Source: Acetobacter thailandicus (GTDB lineage: Bacteria; Pseudomonadota; Alphaproteobacteria; Acetobacterales; Acetobacteraceae). From it: a stretch of 64,000 nt of DNA. The notes beneath the pieces are model-generated. The model saw nothing but the letters and a program-made list of their open reading frames with translations, made no database searches and had not been told where the DNA came from. The position numbers were made by a program, and so were the translations under genes. Position 1 is the stretch's first letter; each line of letters begins with the position of its first letter. The stretch is from NCBI RefSeq assembly GCF_011516655.1, contig NZ_WOSV01000009.1, positions 26,074 to 90,073 of the forward strand, written 5' to 3'. Of this stretch, positions 54,871-64,000 are shown piece after piece.

Positions 54871-56418
54871 TTAGTGCGTATCAGCACTGGTCAGGGTGAA
54901 AGGAATATAACGCGCACCATCATTATCGTGCACAAGCAGGAGGACTGACTTCTTTTTCGCTTTCTGAGCATCCTCAATCCGGGTTTTTAATTCAGCAGGG
55001 GTATTCACTTCGGCCTGCTGCACCATAGTAATAACATCACCTTCTCTCAGCCCCCGATCAGACGCCAGACCATCCTCCTTCACTGAGGTGACAACCACGC
55101 CCCTCTGGGTAGCAGAAACAGAGTATTTCTGCCGTGCAGCCTCATCGAGCTGTCCGACTGTAAAGCCAAGAGCTGACAGACTGACTTCTTTCGAGCTTTT
55201 TGTCTCAGGCGCTTTTTTTGTCTCAGGTTTGTCAGCGGCTACATCAGGCAATGCTGCAATCGTAACAGGCACATCAATAACCTTGCCATGACGCCAGACA
55301 CCAAGATGCGCGACCGTACCTGCGGGAATATCAGCTGAAAGACGCGGTAATGCCTTGCCTTCAATAGGATGGCCATTAAGCGACTGAATAACATCACCCA
55401 TTTGCAGTTTTGCTTTTGCTGCAGGACCATTTTTTTCAATACCAGCCACCAGTGCACCACGTGCCGGCGTCAGATTCAGGCCATCTGCGATATCCTGCGT
55501 CACATTCTGGATGCGTACACCAAGCCAGCCACGCGACACTTTACCGTTTTTACGCAGCTGCCCGATAATACCTCTGGCTTCACTTGACGGAATAGCAAAC
55601 CCAATACCAACAGACCCGCCGGAAAGCGAATAAATGGCTGTGTTAATACCAATAACATTACCATCCATATCAAACAGAGGTCCGCCGGAATTCCCCCTGT
55701 TAATTGGCGCATCAGTCTGAATAAAATTGTCGTAGGGGCCCTGATCGATATTACGGCCACGTGATGAAATAATGCCGGCCGTCACCGTGCCGGAAAGGCC
55801 AAACGGATTACCAATGGCAAGCACCCAGTCACCCACCCGACGCTTTTCACTGTCCCCAAACTGTACGAAAGGCAAAGGCTGCTTACTTTCAACCTTCAGC
55901 AACGCAAGATCAGTGCGGTCATCATGACCAATCTGCCTGGCCTGCAGCACCGTGTTATCCTGCAGCGTAACCGTGATTTTATCAGCATGACTAATAACGT
56001 GATTGTTGGTTACAATATAACCGGCCGGATCAATGATAAAACCTGAGCCCAGAGCCTGCATCCGCCGCGGCGGTGAATCGGGGCTGATGTTACGGTTCAT
56101 AAAGTCATGAAAAAATTTCTCAAACGGAGAACCATGTGGAAAGTCTGGCATCTGTGATGACTGGTCATCATCACCCTCGTCATCATCACCCTCTCCTTTT
56201 TTCACAGTCTGAGATGTAGAAACATTCACTACAGCAGGCAAAAGGCGGTCAGCGAGGTCAGCAAAACTGTCTGGCACCATATGCACTTTGCCAGCTCCGA
56301 CAGGTGCTGCGACTGGCACGGCTGCATCTGCACTCCAGGCAGAAGACATGCCTGCTGTACCGGCCAGCAACAAACACGACAGTGAACTCACAGACAAAAG
56401 GCGAACTGACAAACGCAT
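54871..56418 (-). CDS. Do-type (DegP/HtrA) periplasmic serine protease
   Basis: 515 aa from the ATG at 56418 (GAGAGTGG upstream); in-frame ATG 56439 is an alternative. Signal peptide ~1-28 ends SAWSA. The trypsin-like domain carries the triad His (VTNNHVISHADK), Asp (HDDRTDLALLKV) and Ser (NRGNSGGPLFD). Two PDZ domains follow (~290-385 with GWLGVRIQNVT, ~420-510 with GLREGDVITMVQQAEV). A charged Gly/Asp-rich insert (GEGDDDEGDDDQ) sits before the protease core. Protein quality control in the periplasm. Confidence 0.95.
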   Translation of the reverse strand: MRLSVRLLSVSSLSCLLLAGTAGMSSAWSADAAVPVAAPVGAGKVHMVPDSFADLADRLLPAVVNVSTSQTVKKGEGDDDEGDDDQSSQMPDFPHGSPFEKFFHDFMNRNISPDSPPRRMQALGSGFIIDPAGYIVTNNHVISHADKITVTLQDNTVLQARQIGHDDRTDLALLKVESKQPLPFVQFGDSEKRRVGDWVLAIGNPFGLSGTVTAGIISSRGRNIDQGPYDNFIQTDAPINRGNSGGPLFDMDGNVIGINTAIYSLSGGSVGIGFAIPSSEARGIIGQLRKNGKVSRGWLGVRIQNVTQDIADGLNLTPARGALVAGIEKNGPAAKAKLQMGDVIQSLNGHPIEGKALPRLSADIPAGTVAHLGVWRHGKVIDVPVTIAALPDVAADKPETKKAPETKSSKEVSLSALGFTVGQLDEAARQKYSVSATQRGVVVTSVKEDGLASDRGLREGDVITMVQQAEVNTPAELKTRIEDAQKAKKKSVLLLVHDNDGARYIPFTLTSADTH

Positions 56419-56488
56419 AAAAATTACCACTCTCATCATTTCTGGCTTCAGACACTATGCCTGCTTATCGCACGATCAGCCTGATACG

Positions 56489-57649
56489 TCAGCCTGCAGC
56501 TGCCAGAGCCTGCGACTGCTGCCGTTTTCGCCGGGCGTCCAGCCAGCCGGCCAGCGCAAACAATACACCCAGAACAACCACATTCACGACAATCTGCAAT
56601 ATCCAGCCATCACCAAAGCTCGTAAAAACCAGACGCGCATAAAGATCGAGAATGGTGCCGACAACGAAAACATCCAGTGAATAGCGCCCAACTCTGGCCA
56701 GAATTTGTCCGACACGTGTATCTGACGCCCATACACGCGCAACAGATGATGATTGCATCAGATAAAAAATAGCCAGCACATCGAAAAGACGCAGCGGTGA
56801 CAGCCAGCTCTTGGCGGGAGACACTGAGTCACCCAGCGGGCGCAGATCAGGCAACGACCACTGAGCCCATGGAAAAGCCTGAAAAGCTGAAAAAATAAGG
56901 TAAGCGATACAACAGAAGGACAGAACCGGAATGCGGGAAAAATCAGTCCCCCTCCGCTCTGTTTCAGCAGAAGCTGTTACCCCAAGAGCAAACAAAAACT
57001 GCCAGGCCAGCGGGTTAAAATACCAGCCGTCAGGGTCAAGCCAGTTTGGAAAATTAACATCCGGGTCAAGATTAATTAAAAACCACAGCGCTCCGGCAAC
57101 AAGCAGTGCCAGATAGCGCTGTAAGCGCATCAGCAGAAAATAAAGAGGGAAGCCTGCCAGAAAAACAATATAAAGAGGCAGGATATTAAGATTACTGGGC
57201 AGGGCATCAAGCGTCATCGCCCGCCAGATCCAGCCTATGCCATGTGCCAGCTCAGGCTCAAGAAAATCAACCGGCACGGGGGTAAAATGACGCCATACCC
57301 TGATACTGGCTACTGAGACAAACACCATAATAGCCTGAGCGATATAGAGCTGTACGCACCGCCGGAAAATCCGTTTCAGGCACCCGGCCACCCCATATTT
57401 CTTAAAGCCCCGGCCATAAGCCAGCCATGAAGCATAACCCGCCAGCAGTACAAAGACCTCGGCGGCATCAGCAAAACCAACATTACGCATTGTAAAACGA
57501 TTCAACAGACTTTGCGGAATATGATCCACAAACATCATCAGCAATGCAGCCCCGCGCATAGCATCAATACGATGGTCTCGCCCCTGACCATTTTTTACAG
57601 GTGCCACCTGAACAGGCGTAATGGCCGATGCCTCATGCTGAGCTACCAT
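56489..57649 (-). CDS. OpgC-family membrane acyltransferase-like protein
   Basis: 386 aa with about ten transmembrane helices. OpgC signature: RIDAMRGAALLMMFVDHIPQ, GFADAAEVFVLLAGYASWLA. OpgC transfers succinyl groups to osmoregulated periplasmic glucans; whether the substrate is a periplasmic glucan or another polysaccharide here is unknown, as no opgG/H is in the window. Confidence 0.88.
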   Translation of the reverse strand: MVAQHEASAITPVQVAPVKNGQGRDHRIDAMRGAALLMMFVDHIPQSLLNRFTMRNVGFADAAEVFVLLAGYASWLAYGRGFKKYGVAGCLKRIFRRCVQLYIAQAIMVFVSVASIRVWRHFTPVPVDFLEPELAHGIGWIWRAMTLDALPSNLNILPLYIVFLAGFPLYFLLMRLQRYLALLVAGALWFLINLDPDVNFPNWLDPDGWYFNPLAWQFLFALGVTASAETERRGTDFSRIPVLSFCCIAYLIFSAFQAFPWAQWSLPDLRPLGDSVSPAKSWLSPLRLFDVLAIFYLMQSSSVARVWASDTRVGQILARVGRYSLDVFVVGTILDLYARLVFTSFGDGWILQIVVNVVVLGVLFALAGWLDARRKRQQSQALAAAG

Positions 57650-57849
57650 AAACGCAAACAGAACCTCTGCATATCAAGATGAAGGGCTGCCTCTGATAAG
57701 ATACAGCCTGACCGGAAGACGAAACTATCCTGACGCATTATGTCATTCAGAGCAAATTCGGGTATAGTCCCGTTTTTCTTACAAGGCCTCTGTTACCGCC
57801 ACCCGCACACGGTTACATGTCTTTTTTATAGCGAATCAGGACACTGACT
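57650..57849. other. divergent intergenic region opgC-like / mrp
   Basis: 200 bases between divergent genes. TATAGT near 57763 could be a -10 for mrp but no matching -35 was seen. Confidence 0.3.
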
Positions 57850-58953
57850 GTGACAAAGCCCCTCTTCCATTCCGATGATATCGCAAAGATTCTTGACTCG
57901 GTACAAGATACAGGCACTGGCCACTCGCTGCTCTCGCTCAGCAAACTTGAAGGTTACACAACAGATGGCGGCAAGCTCTCTGTCGCTCTGGCTGTCGGCC
58001 GCGAAAAAGCCGGTGCTCTCGCCCCCTTATGTGACAAAGCTGCTGAGTTACTTAAAGCACTTCCTGGCGTGAGAGACGCTGCTATTATTCTGACAGCACA
58101 CCGCCCGGCTGCCCCTGCGTCACCCCCGGCACCAAAAGGACACAGGCCTTTTGGCGGAAAAGCACCTGCACCAGATGCCCCTGTGCTGCCCGGCGTTAAA
58201 GCTATTATCGCCGTTGCCTCAGCCAAAGGGGGAGTTGGTAAGTCAACAACAGCCACCAACCTTGCCGTAGCCCTGGCACAGCAGGGGCTGCGCACAGGCC
58301 TGCTTGATGCTGACATTCATGGCCCCTCTCAGCACCGTATGCTCGGTGTCAGCAGCAAGCCGGAAGTTATAAACGGCCGCCTTCAGCCCGTTAATGCCTG
58401 GGGCATTAAGTCTGTGTCTATTGGTATGCTGGTGCAGGAGCAGCAGGCTATGATCTGGCGCGGCCCTATGGTCATGGGTGCGATTAACCAGTTTCTGACA
58501 GATGTTGACTGGGGTGAGCTGGATATTCTGGTTATCGACATGCCTCCGGGCACAGGCGATGCTCAGCTTTCACTGATGCAGAAAATAAAGCTGGCTGGCG
58601 CAGTTATTGTCTCCACCCCGCAGGATATCGCACTGATTGATGCCCGTCGTGGTGTCAGCATGTTTAAAAAGATGGAAGTGCCCGTGCTGGGCGTTATCGA
58701 AAACATGTCATATTTCTGCTGCCCTAACTGTGGACATAACACAGAGCTGTTCGGTCATAGCGGAGCCAGAAAAGAAGCTGAGGCGATGCAGGTGCCGTTC
58801 CTTGGTGAAGTACCGCTGCTTCTTGATATCCGCACAAGCGCTGATAATGGTATGCCTGTTGTCGCCAGTGCACCTGACAGTGATGCCGCCCGCGCATTTT
58901 ATCAGATCGCCCAGGCAACCACACAGGCTCTCAAAAAGAATTCGGCGCTCTGA
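57850..58953 (+). CDS. apbC: Mrp/ApbC-type iron-sulfur cluster carrier ATPase
   Basis: 367 aa, GTG start with AGGACA upstream. Residues ~10-85 are an N-terminal MIP18-like domain, then an Ala/Pro linker. The P-loop ASAKGGVGKSTTATNLAVAL is of deviant Walker A type; LLDADIHGPSQHRML and VIDMPPGTGDAQLSLMQKIK follow. The cluster-binding CxxC is FCCPNCGHNTELFG. Holds and transfers 4Fe-4S clusters to apoproteins. Stands alone. Confidence 0.95.
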   Translation: MTKPLFHSDDIAKILDSVQDTGTGHSLLSLSKLEGYTTDGGKLSVALAVGREKAGALAPLCDKAAELLKALPGVRDAAIILTAHRPAAPASPPAPKGHRPFGGKAPAPDAPVLPGVKAIIAVASAKGGVGKSTTATNLAVALAQQGLRTGLLDADIHGPSQHRMLGVSSKPEVINGRLQPVNAWGIKSVSIGMLVQEQQAMIWRGPMVMGAINQFLTDVDWGELDILVIDMPPGTGDAQLSLMQKIKLAGAVIVSTPQDIALIDARRGVSMFKKMEVPVLGVIENMSYFCCPNCGHNTELFGHSGARKEAEAMQVPFLGEVPLLLDIRTSADNGMPVVASAPDSDAARAFYQIAQATTQALKKNSAL

Positions 58954-59061
58954 TTTTATAAGACTTCGGTGCATGGCAGGAAAAATAAGAGAATATTTCG
59001 ATACTGTATTATTATCCTGCCTGCATTATCATTTAACACGATCCAATAGTGTTTTTTTATA

Positions 59062-59090
59062 TTGGACACCATGTGCACTTATTTTATATT
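59062..59090 (+). promoter_or_regulatory. candidate promoter of metQNI
   Basis: TTGGAC (59062-59067), 17-base spacer, TATATT (59085-59090), about 60 bases upstream of metQ. A further TATAAT lies at 59109-59114, and CCAATA/TATTGG (59043-59048/59060-59065) forms a short dyad over the -35. No SAM riboswitch fold was recognised. Confidence 0.5.
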
Positions 59091-59152
59091 AAACTATGAA
59101 TTTTGTGTTATAATACCGCTATCATCCCAATGTAAATTAAAGTGCATCCTTC

Positions 59153-59965
59153 ATGTCGCTCCCTCCTCTCTCCCGGCGCTCTGTGCTTGCCCTGATAAGC
59201 ACGGTACCTCTGACTGTTAATTTTGCTCATGCTGAAGCACAAAAAGTTATCCGTGTCGGCATTATGGCGGGTGAAGATGAGGACGTCTGGCGGGTTGCTG
59301 CAGAAAATGCTGCCAAAGCGGGCCTGTTACTGAAAATTATTCCTTTTTCAGATTATAACGCACCTAACGAAGCACTTCAGCAGCACGAGCTGGATGCTAA
59401 TGCGTTCCAGCATGGTCCCTTTCTCGAAGCACAGAAAAAAGCAAGAAATTATACAATCGTACCCGTAGGTAATACGTATTTTGCACCGATCAGCCTGTAT
59501 TCAACACGCTGGAAATCTCCTTCTGAATTACCTCAGAATGCTAAAATTGGCGTACCAAACGACCCAAGCAACGAAGGCCGGGCGCTACACCTGCTCCAGT
59601 CCCTTGGTGTCATAAAACTGTCTGATAATGCCGGGCTTACCCCTACCGCGCTCGATATTGCTGACAACCCCGGAAACATCACGATCCAGGAGCTGGATGC
59701 AGGCATGGTCGGGCGGGCTTTGCCTGACCTTGATGCCGCCGTCGTAAACACTGACTGGGCCCTTAAAGCCGGCATTGATGTTAAAAAAGACAGTATTGGC
59801 AATGAAGGATTAAAAGATAATCCTTACATTAATTTTATTGCTGTGACCGAAGCTGATAAAAATGCTCCCTGGGTTGCAACGCTGGTCAAATCCTACCAGC
59901 AGCCCAATGTGCATAAAGCTCTGACTGATGTGTATCACGGGGCCATCGTGCCAGGCTGGTCATGA
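59153..59965 (+). CDS. metQ: D-methionine-binding protein MetQ-like (NLPA family) with Tat-like signal
   Basis: 270 aa periplasmic binding protein of the methionine ABC importer. The N-terminus has a twin-arginine motif SRRSVLAL followed by a hydrophobic core and a cleavage-like NFAHAEA. There is no lipobox Cys, unlike lipoprotein MetQ of E. coli. The mature part shows the NLPA pattern: [30 protein letters not shown] stretch ([13 protein letters not shown]), and [17 protein letters not shown]. First gene of metQ-metN-metI (metN start overlaps by 4 bp). Confidence 0.93.
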   Translation: MSLPPLSRRSVLALISTVPLTVNFAHAEAQKVIRVGIMAGEDEDVWRVAAENAAKAGLLLKIIPFSDYNAPNEALQQHELDANAFQHGPFLEAQKKARNYTIVPVGNTYFAPISLYSTRWKSPSELPQNAKIGVPNDPSNEGRALHLLQSLGVIKLSDNAGLTPTALDIADNPGNITIQELDAGMVGRALPDLDAAVVNTDWALKAGIDVKKDSIGNEGLKDNPYINFIAVTEADKNAPWVATLVKSYQQPNVHKALTDVYHGAIVPGWS

Positions 59966-60948
59966 CACTACTTGCCGTTGAAAATATCAGTCGTAGTTTT
60001 GGGTCTCATACGGCACTGCACAACATAAGCTTTAACGTTGAACAGGGTGACAGCTTTGGCATTATCGGCCGCTCAGGAGCTGGTAAATCGACGCTGCTGC
60101 GCTGCCTGAACGGTCTTGAAAAACCAGATAGCGGGCGCATTCTGTTTTGTGGTGAAGATCTCGCAGCCTTACCTGAAAAACGCCTTGTACCCCTGCGCCG
60201 CAAAATTGGTGTCGTATTTCAGCATTTCAATCTGCTTTCATCACGCACAGCAGCGGCTAATGTTGCGCTGCCGCTTGAAATAGCTGGCATTGCAAAAGCA
60301 CAGAGACAAAAACGCGTTAATGAACTACTCGATCTGGTAGGTCTGGCTGACCACGGCCATAAATACCCCGCCTTTCTCTCAGGTGGTCAAAAACAACGTA
60401 TCGGTATAGCGCGAGCTTTAGCCGCTAACCCTGTATTGCTGCTGTGCGACGAGGCAACCTCAGCTCTTGACCCTGAGACCACTGACTCTGTCCTGGCCCT
60501 GCTGTCTGACATTAATCGTAAGCTCAGGCTTACTCTGCTTTTTATCACGCATGAAATGGATGTCGTGCACAAGCTCGGTCATCATGTTCTGGTGCTGAAA
60601 GATGGCCATATTGCCGCACGCGGCACGCCGGCAGAAATTCTGCAAAACTCAGAAAATTCCACTATGCCATTACCTGATAATCTGAGCACAGATGCGCAAA
60701 ACGGGTCACAGGCGATCGTCAGACTCACGCTTGACCTGAAAGAGCACCCGCTTACCCCTTTTCTTATAAAGCTTGAGCAAAACACGATTTCTGCCACTAT
60801 TCTGCGCGCTCAGCCACACCAGAATATCGAACAGCCCGCGATGGACGTTCTGCTTCATCTTCCCGCCCCGACAGAAGAGAACCTCTCTCTTCTGAATAGT
60901 CTTGCCCGTTCTGTTGAGGTCACAGGTTATGTCACGCCTGATCTTTAA
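59962..60948 (+). CDS. metN: methionine ABC transporter ATP-binding protein
   Basis: 328 aa. Walker [22 protein letters not shown]-loop [20 protein letters not shown], signature [15 protein letters not shown], Walker [18 protein letters not shown], switch His [15 protein letters not shown]. The C-terminal ~80 residues form the regulatory NIL (ACT-like) domain that senses methionine in MetN proteins. Overlaps metQ and metI. Confidence 0.96.
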   Translation: MTLLAVENISRSFGSHTALHNISFNVEQGDSFGIIGRSGAGKSTLLRCLNGLEKPDSGRILFCGEDLAALPEKRLVPLRRKIGVVFQHFNLLSSRTAAANVALPLEIAGIAKAQRQKRVNELLDLVGLADHGHKYPAFLSGGQKQRIGIARALAANPVLLLCDEATSALDPETTDSVLALLSDINRKLRLTLLFITHEMDVVHKLGHHVLVLKDGHIAARGTPAEILQNSENSTMPLPDNLSTDAQNGSQAIVRLTLDLKEHPLTPFLIKLEQNTISATILRAQPHQNIEQPAMDVLLHLPAPTEENLSLLNSLARSVEVTGYVTPDL

Positions 60949-61594
60949 TCTGCTCCTTCAGGCCACATGGCAAACACTTGAGATGGTGCTCATTTCAGGC
61001 TTTCTCGCCGTTGCCGGAGGGCTGCCTTTGGGTATTCTTCTGGTACTGACCGGCCCCTCCGGCCTGTCACCCATGCCGTGGCTGGCGCGCCCTCTGGGAT
61101 TACTGACAGATGCAGTACGTGCTGTGCCGTTTATTATCCTGCTGGTTTTGCTTATTCCCTTAACACGCTTCATTGTTGGCACATCTCTGGGCACAACGGC
61201 AGCAATCGTACCTCTGGCTGTTGCCGCCATTCCTTACTTCGCACGCATTGCTGAGGTCTCGTTACGTGAAGTTGACCCTGGCCTTGTCGATGCGGTACGG
61301 GCCATGGGCGGCACACGCTGGATGGTGATACGTTATGTACTTCTGCCAGAAAGCCTCCCTGGTATGATTTCAGGGCTGACCGTCACTCTTGTCACGCTGG
61401 TTGGAGCATCAGCAATGGCTGGCACAATTGGTGCCGGAGGACTTGGAGACCTGGCTATTCGTTATGGTTACCAGCGCTTCAACACCACCATTATGTCTGG
61501 TGTCGTTGCTGTACTTATTGTGCTAGTCACCGGGCTTCAGGCAATCGGCAACCTGCTGTCACGCAAAGCACGTCATGATGCAGCCGGTCACTGA
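60929..61594 (+). CDS. metI: methionine ABC transporter permease
   Basis: 221 aa from the ATG at 60929, overlapping the metN end by 20 bases; an in-frame TTG at 60902 is less likely. Five transmembrane helices; [20 protein letters not shown] is the EAA loop that docks MetN. Completes the MetNIQ importer. Confidence 0.95.
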   Translation: MSRLIFNLLLQATWQTLEMVLISGFLAVAGGLPLGILLVLTGPSGLSPMPWLARPLGLLTDAVRAVPFIILLVLLIPLTRFIVGTSLGTTAAIVPLAVAAIPYFARIAEVSLREVDPGLVDAVRAMGGTRWMVIRYVLLPESLPGMISGLTVTLVTLVGASAMAGTIGAGGLGDLAIRYGYQRFNTTIMSGVVAVLIVLVTGLQAIGNLLSRKARHDAAGH

Positions 61595-61615
61595 CATTAC
61601 CGGCCCCGAAGACCT

Positions 61616-61999
61616 TTAAACACCCGGATGGTCTTTACCTGAAGCTATAGTCTCTTTCAAAAAGGCCACCAGCACACGAGGATGATTATATACCGGGTCA
61701 CGGGCAGCATAGAGCAAAGTCACTCTTTCTTTTCGCACCAGGTCAATAAGCTGCCTTACTTCCGGATCATATAATGCCAGCTCCTGCCGGTATTTTACCT
61801 GAAACTCATCCCAGTGCGCAGGGTCATGACCAAACCAGCGGCGCAGTGCAGACGAAGGCGCCACCCCCTTCAGCCACAGGTCCATTTTGAGATCTGCCTT
61901 GCGGATACCTCTTGGCCATAGCCGGTCTGTGAAAACACGCATACCGTCCTCTGAAGACGGTGAATCATAAACCCGTTTTAGTCTGATATCAGGAAGCAT
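61616..61999 (-). CDS. DUF488-family protein
   Basis: 127 aa with the family marks RVYDSPSSEDGMRVFTDRLW, PRGIRKADLKMDLWLKGVAP and LLYAARDPVYNHPRVLVAFL. DUF488 proteins are widespread small proteins of unproven function. Convergent with metI, nothing in the gap suggests co-regulation. Confidence 0.88.
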   Translation of the reverse strand: MLPDIRLKRVYDSPSSEDGMRVFTDRLWPRGIRKADLKMDLWLKGVAPSSALRRWFGHDPAHWDEFQVKYRQELALYDPEVRQLIDLVRKERVTLLYAARDPVYNHPRVLVAFLKETIASGKDHPGV

Positions 62000-62075
62000 G
62001 GCATGCCCATCCCTTCTTCAATGTATAAAAATACATTACAGAGAAAAGTGTTTTTAATACCATTTAAAAATACAA

Positions 62076-62102
62076 AAGGGGCAGACGACTGGCCTGCCCC
62101 TT
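62076..62102 (-). terminator. first of two hairpins downstream of the Hint-domain gene
   Basis: AAGGGGCAG/CTGCCCCTT with a 9-base loop. On the minus strand it is followed by TTGTATTTTT. Confidence 0.75.
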
Positions 62103-62130
62103 CTGCTTTAATATTTTTTAAAACACCTGA

Positions 62131-62154
62131 CCGGCAGGATATAAAACCTGCCGG
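62131..62154 (-). terminator. second hairpin directly after the Hint-domain gene stop
   Basis: CCGGCAGG/CCTGCCGG with an 8-base AT loop, ~10 bases past the stop at 62164. Together with the hairpin at 62076-62102 it forms a tandem terminator. Confidence 0.7.
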
Positions 62155-62163
62155 ATGAATATA

Positions 62164-64000
62164 TCAGGCGCGAAGAGTTGCAGCCTCGGCTGCTGTTTCT
62201 TCAACCGTATAGTGCGTGGTTTCTTTAATCTCAATTGAGAGAAGTGCAATGCTGTCAGCAGCGCGCTCACCCAGAGACAGAAGTGCATTACCTGAGGTCC
62301 AGCGCATGTCATGACCCTGGAAACCGTTCCAGCCATCAATGTCGTGCTCAACCAGGTGAGAAGTAACCTGACGCATTTTATTGCGTTCAAATACACTCAC
62401 TTCACCAACAGCAATACCGAAATAACGACGATCATCAATAAATGGTCCGATCACGTCACTTGGGCGGCTTGCTCTGGTAACAATCCGAACGGCATTCACG
62501 CCACCCGGGATCATGAAAACTGCACGACCATTATGCTCACGGGCCTGACGAATAACCGCACCGCTTTCAGTGGTGAGATGCAGTTTTGTCTCTTTCGTCA
62601 GTGGCTGTGGCTCAGCCTGAACAACACGATTTGCTTTTTCTGCACGTGCTTCAATTTTACGATAAACAGGCTCAACAAAATCACGTGTTACGCCAAGCGG
62701 TGCAGCCGCATCATCCCAGGTCAGCTCACGTGTTTTTGCCATAGAAATAACAGCACTTTTCTGCGTGAACGCTCTGCGGTTACCTGTATCCAGATAACTT
62801 TCGGTTAAGGTGCCGTCAGCCATGATAACAGAATGCTGCTCGGTTTCGATATGATAATAGTCATAAGATGTAATTGACTTATCATAGAAAACTGAACGGC
62901 CATTCACGAGCATACGGGCTGGAATAAATTTACCATCAAAAAACAGGCAATGTTCAGCCGTAATCAGAAGATCTTTAAATGGTACACCCTTTTCAATCGC
63001 ATCTTTCAGAATACGAACAGGGTAACCGGCTTCATCATCCGTCAGTTCAGGACGCACAGTGCAGTGTGCCTGACCTGCCCAGGTAACGCGCTGTGTGGCA
63101 GGCTGACCATTGTCATAAACCAGCACATCATCACCTGTTTCAAGCGCTTCAACCGCGGTCAGACCTGATGGTGTTCTGATCATTGAGCCTGCCAGGAAGC
63201 ACACAACCGTATCATCACCGCCCGTAATCGATGCGTTTTCATCTGTTGCCGGATCGGTAAAGTCTGAAGCTGTATAATAAGATCCGTCAGATTTCTGCCC
63301 TGTATGCAGATAAGTCAGAGTTTGGCCACTCTTACTTAAGACCTTAATAATACCGGTGCCATCATCAACCAGACTAACTTCACCGTATGAGTTGTGCAGG
63401 TTAATTGTGTCTTCTGGTGTAACATTGGTAAATGTCACATTACTCAGAGCATAAGCATCAAGGGTCACTGTAGATGGTGTTGAACCAAAAGCGATAGTCA
63501 GCGGACCTGATGATGATAACGCGTTGGTGTTATTCAGTGTGCCACCATTGAGTGTAATGGTGCCAGACGGCAGTGTGCTCTGATCAAGGGTCAGATTTGT
63601 ACCGCTGTCGATTGTAACAGAAGCATTACTATCAAGAGTAAGCTGCTGAAGCGTTACATCACCATTGCTGCCAAAAACAACATTCCCTTTTACAGTCCCG
63701 CCATCAAGAGAAGAGGTTGACGTGCCGGTTACGGTTGTTGTCTGACCGTCACTGCCAATAACCTTACTGGCATCGTTAAAGTCGGTAACCGGAACCGTCG
63801 TTGAAGCAGGGCTGACACGTGAAGAGGAGCTGCTGCCTGATGAAGACGTGCTGCCAGTCGCTTTTGCACCTTTATCGAGCGTAAAGGTATTGTTGGCATA
63901 TGACGATGTGAAGTCTGAAACTTTGTAGTAAGAGCCGTCAGATTTCTGTGCCGTGTCAAACGTAGCCAGTACGTGCTGTGTTTTTGAATCCCATGAGTTG
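62164..64000 (-). CDS. Hint-domain surface/adhesin-like protein, C-terminal part (runs off window end)
   Basis: 611 codons are inside the window and the frame stays open to base 64000, so the N-terminus is missing; a GTG at 63468 is internal, not the start. The visible part starts with two related beta modules (ending QKSDGSYYKVSDFT and QKSDGSYYTASDFT). Between them lie Ser-rich linkers and beta-helix-like strand-loop-strand sequence (SVTIDSGTNLTLDQSTLPSG, ITLNGGTLNN). A Hint domain begins at VVCFLAGSMIRTPSG (Cys codon at 63199-63201, the expected nucleophile), with LLITAEHCLFFDG and YHIETEQHSVIMADGTLTE. The C-terminal module has VIGPFIDDRRYFGIAVGEVS and GWNGFQGHDMRWTSGNALL, a pattern I associate with Acetobacteraceae Hint proteins. 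Likely exported; function inferred only. Confidence 0.85.
   Translation of the reverse strand, partial: NSWDSKTQHVLATFDTAQKSDGSYYKVSDFTSSYANNTFTLDKGAKATGSTSSSGSSSSSRVSPASTTVPVTDFNDASKVIGSDGQTTTVTGTSTSSLDGGTVKGNVVFGSNGDVTLQQLTLDSNASVTIDSGTNLTLDQSTLPSGTITLNGGTLNNTNALSSSGPLTIAFGSTPSTVTLDAYALSNVTFTNVTPEDTINLHNSYGEVSLVDDGTGIIKVLSKSGQTLTYLHTGQKSDGSYYTASDFTDPATDENASITGGDDTVVCFLAGSMIRTPSGLTAVEALETGDDVLVYDNGQPATQRVTWAGQAHCTVRPELTDDEAGYPVRILKDAIEKGVPFKDLLITAEHCLFFDGKFIPARMLVNGRSVFYDKSITSYDYYHIETEQHSVIMADGTLTESYLDTGNRRAFTQKSAVISMAKTRELTWDDAAAPLGVTRDFVEPVYRKIEARAEKANRVVQAEPQPLTKETKLHLTTESGAVIRQAREHNGRAVFMIPGGVNAVRIVTRASRPSDVIGPFIDDRRYFGIAVGEVSVFERNKMRQVTSHLVEHDIDGWNGFQGHDMRWTSGNALLSLGERAADSIALLSIEIKETTHYTVEETAAEAATLRA

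Noticed and set aside
62164..63468. GTG at 63468 as the start of the Hint protein
   Set aside because: The frame is open without a stop from 63468 to the window end and the upstream part continues the same beta-repeat protein; there is no SD.
1..64000. CRISPR arrays, rRNA operons, transposases, prophage genes
   Set aside because: No spaced direct repeats, rRNA sequence or recombinase/transposase proteins were found anywhere in the window.

Overview
The window is a gene-dense bacterial chromosome segment with no rRNA operon, prophage, transposase or CRISPR array. Three things point to an alphaproteobacterium of the acetic acid bacteria (Acetobacteraceae). The F0 ATP synthase genes have a split b/b' arrangement. 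ftsY, mtaB and dapF sit together in the order usual for the class. A Hint-domain surface protein carries a C-terminal module I associate with this family. I cannot name a genus from sequence alone.

Layout. Positions 1-168 hold the 5' end of truB (minus). 316-3916 is an Mla-type MCE lipid-transport operon (permease, ATPase, MCE protein, lipoprotein). 3965-15465 is one minus-strand cluster: HlyB-like type I exporter, HlyD adaptor, Sel1-repeat protein, a giant two-domain glycosyltransferase, a ChW-like/histone-like-tailed protein and a GT4 glycosyltransferase. 15526-16106 holds a small CobW-like ORF and a strongly structured leader for metH (16107-19622). A Na/Pi cotransporter, cvpA and purF follow. 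23469-27313 is a second MCE system (pqiABC). Next come tRNA-Thr(CGU), a GT39/GT2 pair and the F0 atp operon (30062-32607), then ftsY-mtaB-dapF, gloA, a coiled-coil porin, a DEAD-box helicase, an S10 peptidase and rplM-rpsI. From 45156 there are phoU-pstBAC (no pstS), ilvD, a TibC/Aah-type protein O-heptosyltransferase (51931-53439), a 37-aa membrane peptide missed by length cut-offs, a FUSC protein, a Do-type protease, OpgC, mrp/apbC and metQNI. The last gene is the 3' part of a Hint-domain surface protein running off the window at 64000.

How it fits together. The most interesting thread is surface-protein export and glycosylation. It joins the T1SS/glycosyltransferase operon, the separate heptosyltransferase of the family that modifies autotransporter adhesin repeats, and the beta-repeat/Hint protein. 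I infer, but cannot prove, that these make and export a glycosylated, possibly self-processing adhesin. A second thread is envelope lipid homeostasis (two MCE systems, OpgC, Do protease, GT2/GT39). A third is methionine/B12 metabolism (metH with a hairpin-rich leader, a CobW-like ORF, metQNI).

Limits: no similarity searches were run. All family calls come from reading motifs, and gene starts were chosen by Shine-Dalgarno spacing, overlap and expected length.
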